From positions 1 to 11,452 of the forward strand of contig JAFAYN010000568.1 in the NCBI GenBank assembly GCA_019240375.1: 11,452 nucleotides of DNA, given 5' to 3'. Position numbers and translations under genes: made by a program. The DNA comes from Gemmatimonadota bacterium. GTDB taxonomy: Bacteria > Gemmatimonadota > Gemmatimonadetes > Longimicrobiales > Longimicrobiaceae. Below the pieces are notes generated by a model that had not been told where the DNA came from, ran no database searches, and saw only the letters and a list, made by a program, of their open reading frames with translations. This document shows positions 5,221 through 11,452 of the stretch, one piece after another (the stretch's first letter is position 1; every line of letters begins with the position of its first letter).

Positions 5221-7411
5221 CGTTCTCGTGCTCCTGCTCCTGGTGCTGGCGACCGCGACGGGGGCGCGCGCGCAGTTCCCCGCCGAGGTGCGCGGACGGG
5301 TGACCGACCGCGCCACCGGGGCCGCCGTCCCCGGCGCCCGGGTGGAGGTGACCGGCGGCGGGATCGAGACCGCCGCCGCGCCGGACGGGCGCTTCCTGCT
5401 GCGCGGCCTCCTCCCCGGTGTGCGGGAGATCCGCGTCGCCGCCCCCGGCTTCGGGGAGCGGCGCCTGACGGTGCAGGCCGAGAACGGCCGCTCCCTCTGG
5501 CTCCCGGTAGAATTGGAGCCCGCTCCGGTGGCGCTGGAGGGGCTGCGCGTGGTCGCCACCCGGACGGAAGCGGGCGCCACGGTGCTGGACCGGGCGCGGA
5601 TCCAGGCGTCCGGCGCCCGCGAGCTGGGCGAATTGCTGCGCGACCAGGGCGGGGTGACCGTCACCCGGCGGGGCGGCCCCGGCTCGCCGGCCACGGTGTC
5701 GATCCGCGGGAGCGGTGCCGGCGAGGTGCTGGTGCTGGTGGACGGTGTCCCCATCAACTCGCTGATGAGCGGGGAGGCGGACCTGTCCACGGTGCCGCTG
5801 GAGGCGATCGAGCGGGTGACGGTGCTGCGCGGGGCGCAGTCGGCCCGCTACGGTGGCCGGGCGCTTGCCGGCGTAATCGCGGTGGAGACCCGCCGCCCCG
5901 CCAGTGGGGAGCTGGGCGCGCGGGTGGAAAGCGGCTCGTGGGGCGAGCGCGCCGCCGCGCTTTCCGCCGGGGGGCGGCGCGACGTGGGGGGAGCGGCGCT
6001 GAGCGGGCTGGCCTCGGGCGAGTGGCGCACGGTGCGCGGCGACTTCCCCTTCGCCGTCCCGGTCTTTCGCGGTGGGGGGAGCGCCCCGCGCCTCAACGCC
6101 GACGCCCGGCTGTGGAGCGCGCTGGCGACCGGCGCGCTGGAGGGCGTCCGCGGCGAGGTGCGGGCGCGGCTGGAGGGGGTGGACGTGGAGCGGGGGATGC
6201 CCGGCTCCATCGTGCAGCCCTCGCTGGACGCCCGCCAGGAGCAGCGGCGCGGCTCCGCCGGCCTGTCGGCGCGGAGCACGATGGCAGGGACCGACTGGCG
6301 CGCCACGCTGGACGCGCAGCGGCAGACCGCCGCCTTCCACGATCCCGCGCCCGCCCTCGGCGCCCCCTACGACGAATCGGTGGCGGTGAACGGCTTCGGC
6401 GGCTCCCTGTCCGCCGGGCGGCGGACCGGCGACTTCGGCCTGACCGCCGGGGTGGAAGCGCGAGAGCTGCGCTTCACCAGCACCATGCTCGCCGAGGGGT
6501 CGCCCGACCGGCAGGGGGTGCGCGCCGCCTGGGTGCAGGGGGAGTGGTCGCGCTCGCTGACCGGCGCCTGGACGCTGGAGGTGGCGTCCACCCTGCGCGC
6601 CGACCGCAGCTCGCTCCTGGACGGGACGCAGCTCTCCCCGCGCCTGGGGGTGTCGCTCGGCTCCCCACGCCTCGCCGCGCACCTGTCCGCCGGGAGCGCC
6701 TTCGCCCCGCCGTCGCTCGCCGACCAGTTCTTCCAGGAGGGGGTGCAGGCCCGCCCCAACCCCGCGCTCCGCCCGGAGCGGGTGCGGATGGAGGTGGAGG
6801 GCGGGGTGGAGGCGCGCGACCTCCCCCTGGGTCCCGTCCGCCTGGGCGCGGAAGCGTCCGCGTACCGCGCCGACGTGCGAGGGATGATCCTCTGGTTCCC
6901 CGATTTCCGCTTCGTCTGGCAGCCCGACAACTTCGACGTCCACCGCGCCGGGTGGGAGGGGAGCGCCCTCGCCCGCTTCCCCCTGGCCCACGCCGAAGTG
7001 CGCGGCGGCGTGGCCTTCGCCGACGTGGAGTACGCCGGCCCGGTGCTCTCCGGCCAGGTGGCGTACCGCCCTCGCTGGACCGGGAACGCGTCCGCCGCCA
7101 CCGAGGTGCTGGGCGTGCGCGGCGAGGTCGCGGCGCGCTACGTGGGGGAGCGGCGTGTGGCCCCCGGCTCCGCCCTGAACACGCTGGACCCGTACTGGCT
7201 GGCCGACGCGCGCCTGTCCCGCTCCCTGTTGATGGGGGCGTGGCGCGGCGAGGTGGGGCTGACCGTGGAGAACCTGCTGGACCGCGACGCGGCCATGCTG
7301 GTGGACTACCCGTACCCCGGCCGGTCGTGGAGCGTGTCGCTCCGCGTCCGCCGCGAATCCCACCGGACCGAGGCGTCCGGAGACCTTTCGACCAACCATC
7401 CGGAACCATGA
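5210..7411 (+). CDS. btuB: TonB-dependent outer-membrane receptor for corrinoids (BtuB-like) with N-terminal CarboxypepD_reg-like domain
   Basis: 733 residues. A signal peptide ends near ARA-Q22. Residues about 25-102 look like a carboxypeptidase-regulatory-like beta domain (GRVTDRATGAAVPGARVEV, then DGRFLLRGLLPG), absent from E. coli BtuB. A TonB-box-like segment LEGLRVVATRTE (109-120) leads into the plug: ELGELLRDQGGVTV, ATVSIRGSGAGEVLVLVDGV, and ERVTVLRGAQSARYGGRALAGVIAV (from 201). The rest is beta-barrel, ending near SWSVSLRV. It would carry corrinoids across the outer membrane with TonB-ExbBD energy. About 20 hydrophilic residues follow the last strand, so the usual C-terminal aromatic residue is missing. 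ATG 5210 is chosen because GAGGA (5200-5204) precedes it by 5 nt and the signal peptide starts there; GTG 5183 is an alternative. The stop overlaps the next ATG. The B12 substrate follows from the riboswitch and neighbours. Confidence 0.9.
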   Translation: MRRSVLVLLLLVLATATGARAQFPAEVRGRVTDRATGAAVPGARVEVTGGGIETAAAPDGRFLLRGLLPGVREIRVAAPGFGERRLTVQAENGRSLWLPVELEPAPVALEGLRVVATRTEAGATVLDRARIQASGARELGELLRDQGGVTVTRRGGPGSPATVSIRGSGAGEVLVLVDGVPINSLMSGEADLSTVPLEAIERVTVLRGAQSARYGGRALAGVIAVETRRPASGELGARVESGSWGERAAALSAGGRRDVGGAALSGLASGEWRTVRGDFPFAVPVFRGGGSAPRLNADARLWSALATGALEGVRGEVRARLEGVDVERGMPGSIVQPSLDARQEQRRGSAGLSARSTMAGTDWRATLDAQRQTAAFHDPAPALGAPYDESVAVNGFGGSLSAGRRTGDFGLTAGVEARELRFTSTMLAEGSPDRQGVRAAWVQGEWSRSLTGAWTLEVASTLRADRSSLLDGTQLSPRLGVSLGSPRLAAHLSAGSAFAPPSLADQFFQEGVQARPNPALRPERVRMEVEGGVEARDLPLGPVRLGAEASAYRADVRGMILWFPDFRFVWQPDNFDVHRAGWEGSALARFPLAHAEVRGGVAFADVEYAGPVLSGQVAYRPRWTGNASAATEVLGVRGEVAARYVGERRVAPGSALNTLDPYWLADARLSRSLLMGAWRGEVGLTVENLLDRDAAMLVDYPYPGRSWSVSLRVRRESHRTEASGDLSTNHPEP

Positions 7412-8502
7412 CCCGAATCACGTTCGACCGGCGCGGCGCCGCCGTCCTCTTCGGCGCCCTCGCCCTCGCCGCCTGCGACGGCAGCGACAACCCCTTCAAG
7501 CCCGAGCTCGGCTTCATCGCCGGGACGAAGGAGAACCAGCAGATCGGGGTGGTGGTCAACTCCACCGAGCACGCGCTGACGCTCTTCCAGCTCGGCGACC
7601 CGTCGCAGACGCGGCAGGTGTCGCTCGGCTCCAGCTCGCTGATCACCCCGGTGGGGCTCTCCATCCGCGGCACCCGCGCCGCCGTCCCCCTCGGCAACGC
7701 GGCCAGCGTGGCGATCGTGGACCTGGAAGGGCAGAAGATCGAGCGCTTCTTCATCCTCCCCGGCGGCAACCTCACCGGCTCGGCGTGGGCGGACGACCGC
7801 TCCGGGCTGGTGGCGAACACCGTGGCCGACTACGTGGGCCGCTTCTCGCTGGACCAGGCGGGCGACACGGTGAAGGCGCGGGTGCAGGTGGCCCCCGCAC
7901 CCACCGAGATCGTCATGGCCGGCGACCGGGCGATGGTGGTGTCCGGGAACCTGGACGACAACTACAACTACATCGGCAACGGGATCGTGACCGCGCTCGA
8001 CCCGGCCACCCTGAAGGTGCTGGGGACGGTGACGACGGGCGGGAAGAACTCGGCCTCAGCGGCGCTGGGGCCGGACGGGCTGCTGTACGTGCTGAACACC
8101 GAGGACTACGTGAAGGAGTCCACGGTGACCATCATCGACCCGAAGACGCTCCAGGCGACGGCGACCGTGGGCGGCTTCGGGACCGGGGCGGGGAAGATCA
8201 CCATCGACCGGAGCGGGCTGGCGTACGTGTCCGGCTTCTTCACCGGGACGCTGGTGTGGAACACCCGCACCCGCCAGTTCGTGCGCGGGACCGACAACCC
8301 GGTGTGCGCGAAGACCACCTCCGGCGCCTGCCGTGGGGCCTTCGACGCGCAGGCCGACGAAAACGGGATGCTGTACCAGGTGTTCTTCGGGAGCAGGGAC
8401 TACGCGCCCCGGGTGTTCGTGTATCGCCCCGGCTCCTTCCAGCTCGCCGACAGCCTTTCGGCCGGGCAGGGGCCGTCGTCCATCGAGATCCGCAAGTTCT
8501 GA
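7408..8502 (+). CDS. Beta-propeller (YncE/YVTN-like) lipoprotein paired with BtuB; candidate BtuG-like surface corrinoid binder
   Basis: 364 residues. The N-terminus (FDRRG, hydrophobic core, LALAAC) is a lipoprotein signal with lipidated C23, followed by DGSDN. The mature part is all-beta and repetitive, with blade-like units that end in 'I-D-P-x-T-L-x' turns: [16 protein letters not shown] (196-211), [15 protein letters not shown] (242-256), [14 protein letters not shown] (101-114), and [10 protein letters not shown] (221-230) matching [10 protein letters not shown] (267-276). This suggests a propeller of about seven blades. C300 and C308 could form a disulfide. Its ATG overlaps the btuB stop, so the two are made together. 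In Bacteroides the propeller lipoprotein BtuG is encoded beside btuB and binds B12 on the cell surface with very high affinity; this gene has the same partner, fold type and anchoring. I see no direct sequence proof of corrinoid binding. Other surface propellers with unrelated roles exist. Confidence 0.72.
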   Translation: MTRITFDRRGAAVLFGALALAACDGSDNPFKPELGFIAGTKENQQIGVVVNSTEHALTLFQLGDPSQTRQVSLGSSSLITPVGLSIRGTRAAVPLGNAASVAIVDLEGQKIERFFILPGGNLTGSAWADDRSGLVANTVADYVGRFSLDQAGDTVKARVQVAPAPTEIVMAGDRAMVVSGNLDDNYNYIGNGIVTALDPATLKVLGTVTTGGKNSASAALGPDGLLYVLNTEDYVKESTVTIIDPKTLQATATVGGFGTGAGKITIDRSGLAYVSGFFTGTLVWNTRTRQFVRGTDNPVCAKTTSGACRGAFDAQADENGMLYQVFFGSRDYAPRVFVYRPGSFQLADSLSAGQGPSSIEIRKF

Positions 8503-8518
8503 CGGACCTTCACCGTAC

Positions 8519-8547
8519 GGGGGTGGACGCACCGCGCGTCCACCCCC
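8519..8547 (+). terminator. Perfect 12-bp inverted repeat between the import and assembly genes (terminator-like or mRNA-stability hairpin)
   Basis: GGGGGTGGACGC (8519-8530) and GCGTCCACCCCC (8536-8547) pair without mismatch around the loop ACCGC. ATTCTT follows, a weak U-tract, so termination may be partial. The hairpin sits in the only real gap (57 bp) of the plus-strand operon and could lower expression of the assembly genes relative to the transport genes. It could also protect mRNA ends after processing. Confidence 0.6.
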
Positions 8548-8558
8548 ATTCTTCCCCC

Positions 8559-9326
8559 ATGCCGAGCCACACGCCCGCCCCGCTCCGTCCCCTCCTCCTC
8601 GCGACGGGGATGCTGACCACCCTGCGCGTCCCTATGCGGGGGGAGGTCGGCGGGAGCGAGCTGGCCGCGGCCACGGCGCTCTACCCCCTGGTGGGGCTCG
8701 GCGTGGGGCTCGTCCCCGCGGCGGCGCTCTGCCTCCCTCTCCCCGCCCTTCCCCGCGCGGTGCTGGCGCTCGCCGCCTGGACGCTGGCGACCGGCGCGCT
8801 GCACCTGGACGGGTGGGCCGACTCGTGCGACGCGGCCTTCGCCCCCGCCCTCGCCGACCCCGCCGCCACCCGGGAGCGGCGCCTGGCGATCCTCAAGGAC
8901 CCGCGCGTGGGGGTGTTCGGCGCGGCGGGGGTCGCGCTCCTCCTCCTGGCGAAGTGGGCGGCGCTGGTGTACGCCCCCACCGGTGCGCCGCTCCTGGCGG
9001 CCCCGGTGGCGCGCTGGGTGATGGTGCACACCCTGCACGCCCACCCCGCCGCCCGCCCGGACGGGCTGGGGGCGGCGCTGGCCGGGCGCGCCCGCGTGTG
9101 GGAGGCGACCGGGGTGCTGGTGCTGCTCCTGGCGCCGCTGGTCGTGACCTTTGGAGACCCGTTTCGCGCCGCCGGGTCCGTGGTCGCCGCGGCGCTGGCG
9201 GGGTGGCTCGCCGCCGGGTTCCTGGCCCGACGCTTCGGCGGGGTGACGGGGGACGTGTGCGGCGCCGCGGGCGAGGCGGCGGAGCTGGCCGCGCTCTGGG
9301 TCTTCCTCCCCTGGGGGAGCGCGTGA
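8559..9326 (+). CDS. cobS: Adenosylcobinamide-GDP ribazoletransferase (cobalamin synthase CobS)
   Basis: 255 residues, the normal length, very hydrophobic with several membrane spans. It joins adenosylcobinamide-GDP and alpha-ribazole (or its 5'-phosphate) to give adenosylcobalamin (phosphate) at the inner membrane. Family motifs are clear: [15 protein letters not shown] (78-92), with the acidic residues thought to bind Mg, KDPRVGVFG (113-121) and [16 protein letters not shown] (224-239). The N-terminus [16 protein letters not shown] matches the usual start of CobS, which supports ATG 8559. That start has no Shine-Dalgarno sequence; instead a pyrimidine tract (ATTCTTCCCCC) directly follows the hairpin at 8519-8547, which is unusual among the genes here. 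The stop overlaps the GTG of cbiB. The family call is secure. Confidence 0.95.
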   Translation: MPSHTPAPLRPLLLATGMLTTLRVPMRGEVGGSELAAATALYPLVGLGVGLVPAAALCLPLPALPRAVLALAAWTLATGALHLDGWADSCDAAFAPALADPAATRERRLAILKDPRVGVFGAAGVALLLLAKWAALVYAPTGAPLLAAPVARWVMVHTLHAHPAARPDGLGAALAGRARVWEATGVLVLLLAPLVVTFGDPFRAAGSVVAAALAGWLAAGFLARRFGGVTGDVCGAAGEAAELAALWVFLPWGSA

Positions 9327-10231
9327 GCCGGCGCGGGATCGCGGGGCTGGCCCTGGCGGCGGACCTCCTGCTGGGGGAGCCGCCCGCCCCGCTCCACCCC
9401 ACGGTGTGGATGGGGCGCTGGCTCCGCGGCGCCCGGGAGCGCCGCCGCAGCCGCGCGCCGCTGGCCTCGCTGGCGGAGGGGGCCGCGGGCGTGCTGGCCG
9501 GCGCCGCGCTGGCCGCCGGTGCCGCGCACCTCGTAGGCAGGCAGACGGACCGCTTCCCCCGCCCGCTCCCGGCCCTGGCGCTGGGGGCGGCGCTCAAGCC
9601 CGCGCTCGCCCTGCGCGCGCTGCTGGACGCCGGACGCGAGGTGGAGGTCGCCCTGCTGCGCGACGACCTGTCCGAGGCGCGCCGCCTCCTGGCCTGGCAC
9701 CTGGTCTCCCGCGACACCTCTGAGCTGTCCGCCGCGGAGGTGGCCGGCGCCGCGATCGAGTCGCTGGCCGAGAACCTGGGCGACGGCCTGGTCGCCCCGC
9801 TCCTCGCCTGGCGCGCCGGAGGGCTCCCCGCCGCGTACCTGTACCGCCTGGTCAACACCGCCGACGCGATGCTCGGATACCGCACCCCGGAGCTGGAGTG
9901 GTTCGGGAAGTTCGCCGCGCGCGCGGACGACGCCCTCAACCGGGCGCCCGCCCGCCTCGCGGCCCTGGCCGTGGCGCTCGCGGCGCCGCTGGGGGAGGGC
10001 GACGGAAGAGCCGCGCTACGCCTGGCGCTCCGTGACGCCGGGCGCACCGCCAGCCCCAACGCCGGGTGGCCGATGGCGGCGATGGCCGGCGCGCTGGGCG
10101 TGCGCCTGCGGAAGCGCGGCGCGTACGACCTGCACCCCGAGGGGCGCGAACCGGGTCCCGGCGACCTGCGGCGGGCGCGGCGGATCGTGGCCGGAGCGGG
10201 GATTCTCGCGGCGGTGGCGGCGTCCGTATGA
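9323..10231 (+). CDS. cbiB: Adenosylcobinamide-phosphate synthase CbiB (also named CobD in some species)
   Basis: 302 residues from a GTG that overlaps the cobS stop. CbiB is an inner-membrane enzyme that links cobyric acid to (R)-1-aminopropan-2-ol phosphate, forming the amide arm of the corrin. Signatures: [19 protein letters not shown] (14-32), the strongly conserved [20 protein letters not shown] (129-148) followed by [12 protein letters not shown] (149-160), [14 protein letters not shown] (174-187) and [19 protein letters not shown] (244-262). Hydrophobic stretches near 50-70, 83-100 and 210-224 fit a membrane protein. GGGGGAG lies just upstream but only a few bases from the GTG. The stop overlaps the following ATG. 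Its substrate arm is the product of the decarboxylase encoded next, which makes the pair functionally consistent. Confidence 0.95.
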   Translation: MSRRGIAGLALAADLLLGEPPAPLHPTVWMGRWLRGARERRRSRAPLASLAEGAAGVLAGAALAAGAAHLVGRQTDRFPRPLPALALGAALKPALALRALLDAGREVEVALLRDDLSEARRLLAWHLVSRDTSELSAAEVAGAAIESLAENLGDGLVAPLLAWRAGGLPAAYLYRLVNTADAMLGYRTPELEWFGKFAARADDALNRAPARLAALAVALAAPLGEGDGRAALRLALRDAGRTASPNAGWPMAAMAGALGVRLRKRGAYDLHPEGREPGPGDLRRARRIVAGAGILAAVAASV

Positions 10232-11313
10232 TCCGCCCCCGCCCCGAGGTGCTGTCCACCCCGCCGGCCGTGCACGGCGGCCCCGCCGGCGCCGCGGACG
10301 AGGCCGCCCCGGTGCGCCTGGACTTCAGCGTGTCGCTGAACGCCTGGGGGACCGCCCGCCCGGTGCGCGAGGCGATCCTGTCCGCCCACCTGGACACCTA
10401 CCCCGACCCGGAAGCGCTCGCCGCCCGGCGCGCCGCGGGTGCCCGCTGGAACCGCCCGGTGGAGGAGGTCGCCTTCGGCGCGGGGTCGGCCGAGCTGATC
10501 CACGCGCTCTGCTTCGCCTTCGTCCGTCCGGGGGACACGGCGCTGATCCCCAGCCCCACCTTCGGGGAGTACGCGCGCGCCGTGTCGCTGTGCGGCGGGA
10601 GGGTGCTGCAGGGGATCGCCCGGCCGCCGACCTTCGCGCTGGAGACCGACGCCATCGCCGCGGCCGTGGTGCAGCACCGCCCCCGGCTGGTCTTCCTGTG
10701 CGCGCCCAACACGCCGACCGGGCAGCCCTTCGCGCGGGACGAGCTGCGCCAGGTAGCCGACGCCTGCGCCGCGGCGGGGACGCTGCTGGTGCTGGACCAG
10801 TCGTACGACGCCTTCATGCGGGAGCCGCTGGGGACGCCCGCCCTCCCCGGGCACCCCGCGGTGCTGCACCTCCGCTCCATCACCAAGGAGCACGCCCTGG
10901 CCGGGGTGCGCGCCGGCTTCGCCCTGGGCCCCGCCGCGCTGATCGGGGCCGTGGAGCGGGTGCGCCCGCCCTGGCCCACCTCCAGCGCCGCGCAGGCCGC
11001 CGCCGTGGCCACCCTTTCCGACGCCGGGCTGGCGCACCTGGGCGAAACCCTCCCCCGGCTCCGCGCCGAGCGCGAGCGGCTGGAATCGGCCTTCGCCCGC
11101 CTGCGCCTCCCCACGGTGCGCAGCGCGACGCACTACCTCCTGGCCGCCGTGGGCGACGCCGCGCCGCTGGCCCGCAGGCTGCGCGGGGAGCACGGGATCC
11201 GGGTGCGCGACTGCACCTCGTTCGGGCTCCCCGGGCACGTCCGCGTGGCCGCGAGGACGCCGGGGGAAAACAGCCAATTGATCGCCGCGCTGGAGGCCGT
11301 CTGCTGCGCCTGA
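10228..11313 (+). CDS. cobD: PLP-dependent L-threonine-O-3-phosphate decarboxylase, CobD/CobC type
   Basis: 361 residues of class I/II aminotransferase fold. PLP-site residues: N161 in APNTPTG (159-165), D190 and Y193 in LDQSYDAF, K220 in SITK (the Schiff-base lysine), R228 in GVRAGF, and R339 in HVRV, which would bind the substrate carboxylate. The N-terminal [14 protein letters not shown] and TYPDP match CobD proteins. CobD turns L-threonine phosphate into (R)-1-aminopropan-2-ol phosphate, the substrate of CbiB encoded just upstream. Sequence alone cannot fully exclude histidinol-phosphate aminotransferase (HisC), its close relative, but its place between cbiB and a CobC-like phosphatase decides for the B12 role. 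The usual DE pair after the core strand is DQ (190-191), a small oddity. The start overlaps the cbiB stop (ATGA). Two cysteines close the C-terminus. Confidence 0.88.
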   Translation: MIRPRPEVLSTPPAVHGGPAGAADEAAPVRLDFSVSLNAWGTARPVREAILSAHLDTYPDPEALAARRAAGARWNRPVEEVAFGAGSAELIHALCFAFVRPGDTALIPSPTFGEYARAVSLCGGRVLQGIARPPTFALETDAIAAAVVQHRPRLVFLCAPNTPTGQPFARDELRQVADACAAAGTLLVLDQSYDAFMREPLGTPALPGHPAVLHLRSITKEHALAGVRAGFALGPAALIGAVERVRPPWPTSSAAQAAAVATLSDAGLAHLGETLPRLRAERERLESAFARLRLPTVRSATHYLLAAVGDAAPLARRLRGEHGIRVRDCTSFGLPGHVRVAARTPGENSQLIAALEAVCCA

Positions 11314-11452
11314 CGCTGGTCCGCCACGGCTCCACCCCCTGGAACGAGGCCGGGCGCTACCAGGGGTGGGGCGACCCGCCGCTCTCGGAGCGGGGCCGCG
11401 CCCAGGCGCTGCGGCTGCGCGCCAGGCTAGAGGGAGAGGCGTTCGACCGGGT
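11304..11452 (+). CDS. cobC: Histidine phosphatase, probable alpha-ribazole-5'-phosphate phosphatase (CobC), N-terminal part
   Basis: 49 codons are visible before the right edge. Residues [17 protein letters not shown] show the RHG motif of the phosphoglycerate-mutase/histidine-phosphatase family (H8 is the phosphorylated residue), followed by RYQGWGDPPLSERGRAQA, the typical next block. In a B12 operon this family usually is CobC, which removes the phosphate from alpha-ribazole phosphate or adenosylcobalamin phosphate. The frame has no ATG, GTG or TTG in a usable place. CTG 11304 has GGAGG at 11292-11296 with a 7-nt spacer and gives the standard MRLTLVRHG start, so a CTG start is likely. The gene overlaps the end of cobD by 10 bases, suggesting coupled translation. 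Most of the enzyme is outside the window, so general phosphatase identity is firm but the substrate is inferred. Confidence 0.82.
   Translation, partial: MRLTLVRHGSTPWNEAGRYQGWGDPPLSERGRAQALRLRARLEGEAFDR

Noticed and set aside
10228..11313. Histidinol-phosphate aminotransferase (HisC)
   Set aside because: The fold is shared, but no histidine genes are near, and the direct coupling to cbiB and a CobC-like phosphatase fits threonine-phosphate decarboxylase.
1..11452. Insertion sequences, CRISPR arrays, tRNA or rRNA genes, phage genes
   Set aside because: I found no direct repeats of spacer type, transposase motifs, cloverleaf-like segments or phage-type proteins in the window.

Overview
The window is very GC-rich double-stranded bacterial chromosome with tightly packed, overlapping genes. 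Signal peptides, lipoboxes, a TonB-dependent outer-membrane receptor with an N-terminal carboxypeptidase-regulatory-like domain and a periplasmic binding protein show a diderm (Gram-negative-type) cell. The style (extreme G/C at third codon positions, CarboxypepD_reg-type receptor, TTG/GTG/CTG starts) fits Gemmatimonadota, Longimicrobium-like, but that assignment is an inference from general character and not a marker-gene result.

Left part, minus strand (1-1944): a divergent serine hydroxymethyltransferase-fold PLP enzyme (586-1944) is followed 66 bp later by the 5' part of an exported M14-type zinc carboxypeptidase (1-519) that runs off the window. The PLP enzyme keeps the SHMT scaffold but has changed many active-site positions, so the label 'GlyA' may be wrong in function.

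Divergent control region (1945-2450): two promoter-like elements face away from each other. On the plus strand a clear cobalamin (AdoCbl-type) riboswitch (about 2136-2322) is followed by an intrinsic terminator (2412-2452). The 3' arm of that terminator contains the only good Shine-Dalgarno sequence for the first gene.

Right part, plus strand (2451-11452): one vitamin B12 locus. First the import machinery: a BtuF-like binding lipoprotein, BtuC permease, BtuD ATPase, BtuB-like TonB receptor, and a beta-propeller lipoprotein whose position next to btuB suggests a role like Bacteroides BtuG. A perfect 12-bp inverted repeat then separates it from the assembly machinery: CobS (cobalamin synthase), CbiB (adenosylcobinamide-phosphate synthase), a CobD-type L-threonine-O-3-phosphate decarboxylase and the start of a CobC-type alpha-ribazole phosphatase, which seems to start at a CTG codon. 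Most junctions are ATGA or GTGA overlaps or short overlaps, so translation is probably coupled. Together the genes would capture corrinoids at the surface, move them across both membranes and attach the aminopropanol arm and lower ligand, with the whole locus shut down by B12 through the riboswitch. CobU/CobP and CobT are not in view and may lie beyond the right edge.
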